Shown piece after piece: positions 55,673-64,000 of a stretch of 64,000 nucleotides of DNA; within the stretch, counting starts at the first letter, position 1; the number at the start of each line of letters is the position of its first letter. The stretch spans positions 1,899,939 to 1,963,938 of the forward strand of contig JABBOT010000027.1 in the NCBI GenBank assembly GCA_016165875.1. The letters are read 5' to 3'. Source of the stretch: Acanthopleura granulata (lineage: Eukaryota > Mollusca > Polyplacophora > Chitonida > Chitonidae). Under the pieces are notes generated by a model that had not been told where the DNA came from, did no database searches, and saw nothing but the letters and a program-made list of their open reading frames with translations. The translations under genes and the position numbers were made by a program.

Positions 55673-55902
55673 AGGCCATCCTTAAAAAACTGTTGGTTGG
55701 GAGTACCATAACCCTTTAAGAAAAAATAGGGTTGATTGGTAGGGAATTATTATTTTTTTTAATCTGGCTCTTGAAATAGATAGGGATTTTAAAGAAATTA
55801 ACATGGAGAGAAAAATAAAAATACACTTTTAAAAACTTTTGATTACGCTCTTATTTGAAGGGTTAGTCGGGTTACACCCACGAACATATTTTTATGGATG
55901 CC
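55673..55902. mobile_element. MITE of the 'AGGCCATCCTTAA' family, copy 2
   Basis: Left end AGGCCATCCTTAAAAAACTG; right end TTTATGGATGCCC. Interior order of blocks is the same as at 33510-33749. Confidence 0.75.
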
Positions 55903-55959
55903 CAGAAGTGTTCATGATACATATGACATTGAATAAAAGACCAGTATTATAACCATCTA

Positions 55960-56980
55960 TATTTGTAAGAAACTTCTGATATGTTGCTGAGCAAGGTGAA
56001 TTTGAATGGAAAAGCTGTGCTACATATGTAATAATCAGTAAGAACCTGTTATCAAGTATTCTTGATCTATGTGAAATTGAATACGAGAATTAATTTTTGG
56101 AATTGTATGTTAGAACTGTTAGTAATTATTTATGGCTTAGATGAACTTGAATAGGAGAGTTGTACTAAATCATCTGTAAAAATCTGTTTCCAGATATTTG
56201 TGATCAGTGAGAATTCGAATAGAAGAATTTACTCTTAATCTCTATATATGTTGATCAAGTATTCATTATCTGCATGTATGTGGATTTGAAAATCAGAGCT
56301 TTACTACATTTGGTGAGAATTTGTTTTTAAATATTCATGATCTGTGTGAATTTTGAACACGAGAGCTTTACCATAATCTATGACAACTTGTTGTCAAATA
56401 TTAATAATATGTGTGAATTTGAATAGGAGAACTGTTTTATACTAACGTGTATCTGTTGAAACCTGTTGTCATGTATTCATGACCCATGTGAATTTTACCA
56501 TAAAGAGCTGTAATATATACTTGTCTTTTAAGCCGGGCGTAGATCAATCTTATGACTTGAAGCGAATGTTTTTGGTTCTGTGAAGCGTGTGAAAGCTTCC
56601 TATCGATCGCTGATTTTAGTTGATCGACACTGACTTGCGATCATCGACAACTGCTGACTCAGCAGAAGTTGAATACATTCTGCTTTTCTGTGACTCCAAG
56701 CATCGAGTTTTATCCTGATTTATTGACCTGCTGATGTATGCTTCCAGTTGAACACATTTTGCCCACTGCAGATTACTGTGATGCATCTCGTGCAAGAGGT
56801 CATGTTCCACTATGTGCTCAGAAATGCTTAGGATCAGAGGTGGACATATGCCCAGCTTAAGAAGCTATTACCAAGTATTTATAATCTACATGAACTTGAA
56901 TAGGACGCATGAGTGTGCTATGGTCATCGACAAGAATCTTTTATCAGGTGTGCAAGATCTACAGGTAGAGAACAGATACG
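55960..56980. repeat. ~90-bp degenerate tandem array with an internal insert
   Basis: About seven units (55990-56525) on TGTTATCAAGTATTCATGAT, CTGTGTGAATTTGAATAGGA and GAGCTGTACTA. It resumes at about 56860-56980 after ~330 bp of unrelated sequence (56530-56855). No transposon ends are visible on the insert. Confidence 0.75.
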
Positions 56981-59324
56981 TGCATGAATATTGTCCTTTT
57001 AACATGAAAGAGTATTTTGTACTTGACTTTGTAAACGCCTTGGTTTTATTGTTTGGTTTTTGGGCAAGGCCATATTGTTACATAACATTTAAAGTTTTAC
57101 CGAACATTGTTTAATGTTAAGCTTCACAAAGGAACATCTCAATTTATAAAATGCCTGTTGTGATAGTAGGAACCATTGATATGTGTGGATTAAGTACTGA
57201 GTCAGGCTATTACATTTTCTCAGGAGGTTTCCTGGACTAGTGAGTTTGGAAAAAAATTACTAGTACTGTTTTTTGTATTTTAACTCTGCTGTGTTTTGAG
57301 GTTGAAAATGGGTTACAGCATGAGTTCTGATATTGATTGCAGTAAGGTATTATTACAGGTTATAGTGTAGGAAAATAGCTATGATTTTAATGCATAAAAA
57401 TACGTAAAATAAAAGGAAACTTGTTAAATAAATAAACGATGATTTGCCATTATTTCCTTCTCATTCTTAGTTTTGAAGAATTTATGATGTGCAGTTATAG
57501 ATTGTGTGAATGTAAATGTATGTGTGTGCTCTTAAAAAATCTGTGGATACTGACTGATGAGAAAGGTGGTTTTGAATTTTTTTTGCACTTTTCTAATATG
57601 TAAAAAAATCTGAAGAAAATAGAAAACTACTTTTAACTGCTCTATTTGTTATGATATTTTATTTGATGTACCTTATTTACACTTTTTAAAGATGAGGTAA
57701 TGAATGTGCATGTCTCTTTAAACATGTTAAATAAGCAATTAGGTCACTATAAATGTGTTGACAAAATCTTCTGTTTCACATAACACATACGTATTTATTG
57801 TAGGATTTTCATTGACACTTTTATTGTGCCTGATGGATTTCAGGAAGTTCTGTAGGTGTGAACTGTGTCTTTGTTTTTTGTGCTATCACTTGAAATTTGT
57901 GGTGCAAGAAATATTTTCATTCTATAATATACATATAATGTGACTGAAATTGCCGTGATTTTCTTGGCTGCTTCTCTGCATGTTCTTGACAGGGCTGTTG
58001 TAATGTTAGAGAAGTACACTGGTGACATATATTTCTTGCCATACTTGATCTGGATCATGCCATGTTCAGGGGTATTGGAGAGTGAAGAAAACCACAACTC
58101 TTCACCAGTTTCCTGATAAATCTCCTTACTCAAAGCTACAGCCAGATCAGCTGGAACTGGGTTTGAACCTGTGTCACCTCCTTCAGAGGAATGCTTCACT
58201 TGACTGAGGCAGACTATGACTCTTAGAGCTTCAGCAGAAGTCAGTACAAAGTATGTGTATAGTTGACATCAGATATAGCTTCCTCAGTCATTTTGGATCT
58301 AAATGGGGAAATGACCTGTACTTCAAGCCTATATAATTCTGCCTGAGCCACAGTCAAGGTTGCGCTATACTGCACTAGAGGTCACTCCGGATTGTCATGA
58401 GAAGGGTTACAGAAGGTCAAGTCAGCTTGGGAACAAGATGATGACATCACAAAACCATGTGTAAAATCTATAAATACACAGATAATAGATCAAGAGTATT
58501 ACATGTAACAGCATGCACTTCAATTTGTTCCATTCAAAAGGTGAAATCCTTGATCTGTTTCCTTAAGGTAAAAATCTGTTGGAATAATGTCCGAATACAA
58601 ACATGTAGTAGGTAAAGATATGTGTTAGCTTATCTGCCCACAGGTACTTATTTCATAGTGTCATAGTGCTGCCCCTCCGCTCACCAGTTTTTGATGGAAG
58701 AGGCTGCATGTCGTAATATGGCTATGCATACATTGATCACAGTCTGATCAATTGCTGACCTATGTTGTACATGTATAAGTGAGTGCAGCTTCAGGCGCCA
58801 GTGAGTAATTTGGGGTCTAACTGTGGACTCTTGGGAACTGTGTGTGTTGCAGATCCAGTCCTGTATGTGGTATGTATCCGCATCAATGTGATGTAATAAG
58901 CAATCAGTTGTGGTTTATCAAATTGTTTTGATTGTGATATTTAATGCAGGGAGTTTTTTTGCTCTTCTCACAAGCTTCAAGATTAATGAAAGGCCGAGCT
59001 TATGGCTCAAGTGCTGCTAAACATTGATCATAGAGATATAAAGGATGTATCAGTGTATTAAGATGTGAGGGTTGTGGTTCTTGATGCGTCCAAGGTTCAA
59101 TATAGATTTATCAGTCAGTCTCTAGAAGTGTGTGGAATTATCACTGTCTGACTGTAGTATACGAGTCTGCTCAAGAAAACTCTGCAAAAACATCCAGTGA
59201 AACTTGTAAAAAAATATATTTTGTTAGTACCATCAAATGTGTGGTGAGTTTTATTTTCTGTCAGAGTTGCCATGGTAACTTCAAGCTTCAAGGAAGCAGA
59301 TGATCTCTGCTTGAGATATTAACA

Positions 59325-59540
59325 CCAAGGCTTGGTATCTCTGCAGATAATGCAGATGACAGACAACACCAAGGCTTGGTATCTCTGCAGATAATGTAGA
59401 TGACAACACCAATGCTTGGTATTTCTGTTGATGATGCTTATGACAAACACCACTAAGACTGGGTATTTCTGTTGATGACGCAGATGACAAGCAAGGCTTG
59501 GTATTTCCCAAAGTTTGGTATCTCAGGTAATAACACAGAC
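59325..59540. repeat. ~44-bp tandem array
   Basis: Four to five units on ACACCAAGGCTTGGTATCTC and TGCAGATAATGCAGATGACA, decaying to the right. It yields an open frame on the minus strand that is not a gene. Confidence 0.85.
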
Positions 59541-59639
59541 GATGAGCAACACCCCATCCCTGCTGTTACAAAATAGCCGTGCTGTGGGAGTGTAGAAAGC
59601 CCAAGTCTACTGACTAACAGGCCCTTATGAGGCCTTTTA

Positions 59640-59790
59640 ATAACCAATGTGGTCTCAAGCAAGCAGTCATTCTCCCAGTTTTGGCGGTGGCTTTGTCAAG
59701 TGGTTGTTCAGGTGTCTAAAGAAGGTTGATGGTTATCTCTGGCTTCCTCCACCCAGAAAACAGCTATCACGTGAGTGAAAAGTTCTAAAG
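59640..59790 (+). mobile_element. Possible third copy of the second SINE-like family
   Basis: GGCTTCCTCCACCCAGAAAA and GTGAGTGAAAAGTTCT resemble the 3' half of 39038-39220. The head is not recognisable. Confidence 0.3.
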
Positions 59791-59835
59791 CCTGTTGTCA
59801 GGCACCACTCAAATGACAGGCCCTATTTTCATTTG

Positions 59836-60036
59836 ACCAATGTGATTACTGTGAGTTCAAGGCGATCTGTCTCTGGGTAACTATCCAGTTGTACATGGAA
59901 AGGTCTGCCAACAATCTGTGGATCGTCATGGGTTCCCCTTGGGCTCTACCCAGTTTCCTCACACCATAATCATGATAATGCTGGCCGAAGTTGTATAAGG
60001 GAAATATTCTTGAGTAAAACACCGATTTCATTTGAC
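59836..60036 (+). mobile_element. SINE, head truncated
   Basis: TGTGAGTTCAAGGCGATC (B-box region), AAAGGTCTGCCAACAA, CAGTTTCCTCACACCATAAT and GGGAAATATTCTTGAGTAAA. Confidence 0.75.
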
Positions 60037-60954
60037 TAGTTGAATTTGACAGGCCAGTTTGACAGTAAGCCAGATAGCAGTTTCTAGTTGCCCAATATTG
60101 CCCATTATTGCCCATGAGCAGATCGCGTCATACGGTAGATAAATAAAAGCATCTATCAACATTGCAGACTTTGGCGACAGCCCAGTATAGACCCAAGTTC
60201 CAATTTCTTTTCTATGTTTTTCATTCAGTTTCCATTGAAACAGTCCTCAAGCATATGCATAGTCTCAAATGTCCTCCGGTCACCTAAAATGCTCGAAATG
60301 GGCTGAATTGTCTGCACCCACCAACGGTTACAATGCTTTGAACAGTCACGAAGTACTGTTTGCCTACCACCATAGGAATTCCAGCCATGCACAGTTGCAA
60401 CAGCTATCTGGCTTATTGCAAGGTGTGAACATATTATTTACATACACCCAGGTCCCTTGATATGATTCGTCAATCTTGGTAGTTTGTGTTATCGGCAGGT
60501 TTGGCATCTATTCAGATGTCTGAATGGAGTCATACATAAGAATTTTACAACACTAATCTGGGCACCACCTGGCTTGGTGCTTGGCATACAGCAGGAATAC
60601 GCAGAATGTGCCGGATGACTGGATGGTTGTTGCATGCGTGCCTGGTGTCTTCAGCATGGTGTTCCAGTGAGGCTGCACTATCAGTATATTGGCATTTGGA
60701 GTCTGACCTGCTACAAGGATACACTGTCAGGATATCATCTAAATAATGTGGAAAGTGACATTAAACCCAAATCCATCAAACAATCTCTCTGAGCGGTTCT
60801 CTATGGCCAAAAGCCCGGCCAAGCAAACATCACAAATAACGTATGACAACTTGTATGTCACTCAAATGATGGTTTACAATATTCAATAATTTCCAGAGGA
60901 TGCTGAAAATTAGGCCCATATAATGTTGCATTAACAGTGCTGTTTGGCAAGAGG

Positions 60955-61032
60955 AGTTGGTATAGCCAAGTGAGTAAGGTGCGGGTCTCCTAACCATGAG
61001 GTACATGAGTGGGGGGTTCAATCCTGACTTTG
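60955..61032 (+). mobile_element. tRNA-like SINE head
   Basis: A-box-like TATAGCCAAGTGAGTAAGGT and B-box-like GGGGTTCAATCCTGAC lie at tRNA-like spacing with a GGTCTCCTAACC anticodon-region resemblance. It lacks a stable acceptor stem, so a SINE head is more likely than a functional tRNA. Confidence 0.4.
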
Positions 61033-61063
61033 GACAGTGAATTCATTTGTAGATTTGGGTGAG

Positions 61064-61295
61064 GGGGTTTGTGCGCTAGTGTGGCATGAGGACCCAGGAG
61101 CCTCTCACCAAGTCGCTCTGAGTTCAAGTCCTGCCCTTGCTGGCTTCCTGTCTTATGTAGGATGGTCTTACAGCAACCTGCAGAGGGTCGTGGGTTCTCC
61201 CAGGCCCTGCCAAGTTTCCTCCCATTATAATGCTGGCCGAGGTCATATAAGTGAAATATTCTTGACTACAGCGTAAATCATCAATCAAATAAATA
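61064..61295 (+). mobile_element. SINE, near full length
   Basis: CCAGGAGCCTCTCACCAAG, TGAGTTCAAGTCCTGCC, CAACCTGCAGAGGGTCGTG, terminal GTGAAATATTCTTGACTACA and a CAAATAAATAATA tail. Confidence 0.82.
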
Positions 61296-62223
61296 ATACA
61301 TAATTTATAGATTCATCTCCATGCACTTTTCATGGTGTTTGAGATAAGCAGTCGATTGCTCTCTTACAGGACCATTTGCGCAAGCAAGTTATATACATGT
61401 GGGAAAGTTTGTTAGTATGGGTAATCAACATGCCAAAGGTTAGTGGTTTACTACAGGCACTCTGGTGTGCTCCACACTTAAACTGGACCACCATTGTTGC
61501 ATGAAAAATGCAATTCCCGGCATTAATGAACTATGCATGGACTCAAGTCACTGGATAAATAGCCTATACATGGCTGTTTAACTGGTGTGGTTGTGATGTT
61601 TAACTGGTGCACTTGATCACAGGGCTAAGAGTGTTATACACACATTTTGTTCGTAATACATTTACTGGAAATTGTTGCATTCCAATTACTATGGTGGGAG
61701 CTTATTTTAGGCTGCATCTACTGTGAACTCTTGTCCGTTAGATTACTGTATTAAAGTTTTACCTCTTAGCTTGGAAGTTGAGTGCAGCTGTCGTGTCTAT
61801 CCGAACTTTTACAGGCTTCCAATCCCATACATGTCTCTATATAAGTCGGGCACTGAAAATACTTCAGGAATTGAAGGAAGGTTGTTCATGAATGACGGAA
61901 AAAAGAAACTTGAATATGGGGTCCCTTGTGCTACTTGTTCTGTTCCTTTTTTTTTTCCTTCTCTTTCTTGGTTACATAATTTTAAATTGGAAGTCTTTTT
62001 GTTCTTTTTTTGTTTTAGACTAATGGTAGCCCGTACCTGACCACCATCTAAAAGCAGTGCTACAGCGTTCTAACCCGTAAATCCTAGTAAATGTACGAGT
62101 GTAAATTGCGTTCCAGCCCACGTATATCCGTCCTCCTTATTGAGGGAAGCAGCCCTACCTATTTGGCGTCAGGCTATCCTGTTTTTGGAAGAGCCCCACG
62201 TTGACTGGTGGATGACAGACAAC

Positions 62224-62802
62224 ATGGCAGCCTCCTCGAGTGTGTTGCCAACCGTTCAGAGATATATCAACGGAGTTCCTGTTCCGCAGGGACGAAAGAC
62301 TCTTAGGCTTAGAGAAAAGTATGTGATCATACTTGTATTTGTGACTTTTAGTACGGTTTGTTTTGGAGCTTTCTTCTTCTTACCGGACTTGAGAGATCGT
62401 GTCAGTGTGGAAGAAGTCAGACGACATCTTCAGCAAGCAGGAGGTGAAATTTTTATACCACAAGCGAGGATAGGTCCCGATGGGGTACCGATCGCGGGTG
62501 GTAACGTGTTTAGACATCACCCCGATGAAATAGTTGATACTCATAGACTAATAGATAAAATGAGATTAAAAGATAAAATAGAGGCAGAATGGAATCAAAA
62601 ACATGTATTACACCCGCCGCCTTCAGGGCCAAAGGGAGATAAGAAGGGTGAATTGCCTGCAGATGTTTCTGCTGGAAAGAAGGATGATACTTTGAGGTTT
62701 CAAAGGGGAGGTCAGCAGAATGTTGAGGAGCAGCAAGATAAACCTAAAGATGAAGGACTCGCAGATTCCCAGGCGAGATTTAGAAGGGAAAAAGTCAGAG
62801 AG
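62224..62802 (+). CDS. MAN1A: Golgi alpha-1,2-mannosidase IA type, first coding exon (partial gene)
   Basis: Class I (GH47) mannosidase that trims alpha-1,2-linked mannose from Man8-9GlcNAc2 N-glycans in the Golgi. This exon holds only the N-terminus: a ~32-residue cytosolic tail, a signal anchor (about residues 33-54, KYVIILVFVTFSTVCFGAFF then FLPD) and a charged luminal stem. The LRLREK...FFLPD block closely matches vertebrate MAN1A1/MAN1A2. The exon ends FRREKVRE|GTGAGA in phase 0, just where the conserved helix before the catalytic (alpha/alpha)7 barrel begins. Start: the ATG at 62224 has strong context (AACATGG); an in-frame ATG at 62212 would add MTDN. The catalytic exons lie beyond the window. 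IA, IB and IC cannot be told apart here. Confidence 0.88.
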
Positions 62803-62869
62803 GTGAGAAGTGAATTAATTAATCTGACATATATATGGGTGGCCACTTGGCAGGCCAGTTGAAAGACCA

Positions 62870-63002
62870 GGGCCCACTTTCACAAAACTTTGTTAATTGT
62901 TTTCCCGTAAACCACGCCCCCTTATGACGCTATAATCTAGAAGATGTCTTTTATGAGAGAAGTTAGAAAAATTGACTTTCAGAGTTTTGTGAAAGTATCC
63001 CC
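62870..63002. mobile_element. 133-bp TIR element in mannosidase intron 1
   Basis: Left end GGGCCCACTTTCACAAAAC and right end GTTTTGTGAAAGTATCCCC are inverted with a few mismatches. It lies 67 bp past the exon donor. Confidence 0.7.
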
Positions 63003-63134
63003 AGAGTGATCAACAGTTCAGATGAATGTATAAAAACTGAACTAGAGAGAGGGTGACTGAAACTACCAATGCAGAAATATGTAATATGTTTCGTAACTCA
63101 CAGCACTCACAACAGACACCCGATACAACTCTGT

Positions 63135-63377
63135 TAGTCACATCTACTATGATCCAGGAGCCTCTCACTGGTGCGTTACTTTGAGTTCAAGCCCAGCTTT
63201 TGCTGGCTTTGCTCTCAGTCCATATGTGGGAAGGTCCACCCGCAACCTGCAGATGGTCGTGGGTTCTCCTCGGGCTCTGCCCGGTTTCCTCCCACAATAA
63301 TACTGGCCGTTATCATATAAGTGAAATATCTTTGATAACGGCGTAAAACACCAATGAAATAAGTATATAAATAATTA
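63135..63377 (+). mobile_element. SINE, near full length
   Basis: CCAGGAGCCTCTCACTGGTG, TTGAGTTCAAGCCCAGC, GCAGATGGTCGTGGGTTCTC, CCGGTTTCCTCCCACAATAA, GTGAAATATCTTTGATAACG and a AAATAAGTATATAAATAAT tail. Confidence 0.83.
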
Positions 63378-63945
63378 CACATCAAGACCTACTAAGGACC
63401 TAACATACAGAACACTCTTGCCAGTGCATGTATGATTTAGGGGATTGATTATGTCAGTCCCCCTTGCATGCATTGCATGTTGTGGGAAAATATCACTTCT
63501 AATGAGAAAATCATCAGTTTCTGTAAGAGATGTTGAAATGACTCTGGTGTGGTTTTACAAGCTCAACTTATACAACTCAGAAAACTCAGTATTTTTTCAT
63601 TACAAATGTGTCAAAAACTCTTTTATGAAAACTCAATACAAAAATTTGTCTAAAACTCAATTTTCCAGTATTTAATGTTGTTGTAAGTGATTAGAAAACG
63701 AGAAAGTGGCTAGAAAACTCACTGTATATAAAGAAAGAATAACATACTCATTGATGAATAGTAGAGAACTAATGTATATATGTTCATGAAAAGTTTACTG
63801 CATATTAGAATACCACATCATGCATGGGGACGCAACATAGTTTAAAGTGAAAGACCGCTCATGTTCTTAGTTAAGTTTGCCAAAAATATGGACAATATTA
63901 TGTTTATTTCTGTAAAGTACTTTTTTCTGACAGCTACTATGACAG

Positions 63946-64000
63946 CGGAAACTGACATCTGACCGTTCTCAGTCGCCTAGCTTGAAACGCAGCGATTCTG
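63946..64000 (+). CDS. Possible exon cut by the window edge
   Basis: After TTTTTTCTGACAG...GACAG, the frame from CGG reads RKLTSDRSQSPSLKRSDS to the window end with no stop. Phase 0 would fit the mannosidase exon 1 donor, but the peptide does not resemble the conserved segment expected next. It could be an alternative stem exon, part of another gene, or chance. Confidence 0.3.

Larger units (their letters stand above)
54690..62211. other. Intergenic region between MAP3K4 and the mannosidase gene
   Basis: 7.5 kb with no supported gene. Contents: a small TIR element (55143-55249), a MITE (55673-55902), a ~90-bp tandem array (55960-56980), a 44-bp array (59325-59540) and SINEs (59836-60036, 61064-61295). 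A tRNA-like B-box (CAGGTTCAAACCC, minus strand, about 58150-58180) may mark another SINE head. The mannosidase promoter should lie near 61.7-62.2 kb but is not identifiable. Confidence 0.55.

Noticed and set aside
60955..61032. Functional tRNA gene
   Set aside because: A- and B-box-like sequences are present but no matching acceptor stem or clean cloverleaf; a SINE head is the simpler reading.
1..64000. CRISPR array, bacterial operon or phage system
   Set aside because: Repeats have no regular repeat-spacer layout and the genes are spliced animal genes; the tandem arrays are minisatellites.

Overview
The window is animal nuclear DNA: A+T-rich, with short exons split by large introns, consensus GT-AG splice sites and many interspersed repeats. 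Repeated copies of a tRNA-derived SINE, a degenerate jockey/CR1-type LINE, many small terminal-inverted-repeat elements and abundant minisatellites fit a lophotrochozoan, most likely a mollusc. The species cannot be named from sequence alone. Three protein genes are supported; exon borders were set by hand from splice signals and reading-frame phase.

(1) Minus strand, 2,962-12,141: a seven-exon gene for a predicted 897-aa secreted or GPI-anchored protein. It has a signal peptide, then two tandem copies of the extracellular module (Cache-like domain plus six-cysteine EGF-like domain) found in the orphan class C receptors GPR158/GPR179. A very basic linker with furin-type sites joins the copies. 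There is no seven-helix domain: the protein ends in a short hydrophobic tail with no cytoplasmic part. This unusual architecture is one of the two best leads in the window.

(2) 12.2-20.1 kb: intergenic DNA with SINEs, a 212-bp imperfect palindrome, a dead LINE reverse transcriptase and a 223-bp Tc1/mariner-like MITE.

(3) Plus strand, 20,138-54,330: a 24-exon MAP3K4 (MEKK4/MTK1) orthologue, predicted 1,733 aa, complete from first ATG to stop. It holds the long N-terminal regulatory region and a C-terminal kinase domain with every catalytic motif. One intron is of the GC-AG type. The introns carry many SINEs, MITEs and minisatellites. At four exons (3, 11, 20, 22) the tandem array is built from copies of the exon-intron junction itself, giving rows of decoy splice sites. 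Two of these arrays flank exon 21, which encodes the DFG/activation-segment part of the kinase and could be skipped in frame. This is the second main lead.

(4) 54.3-62.2 kb: the MAP3K4 3' end, then intergenic DNA with a ~90-bp degenerate tandem array, a 44-bp array, SINEs and MITEs.

(5) Plus strand, from 62,212/62,224: the first coding exon of a class I (GH47) Golgi alpha-1,2-mannosidase of the MAN1A type (cytosolic tail, signal anchor, stem). Its catalytic exons lie beyond the window. A possible further exon starts at 63,946.

The three genes have unrelated jobs (cell-surface ligand-binding module, stress MAPK signalling, N-glycan trimming), and nothing here suggests they work as a unit. 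The first two are transcribed divergently.
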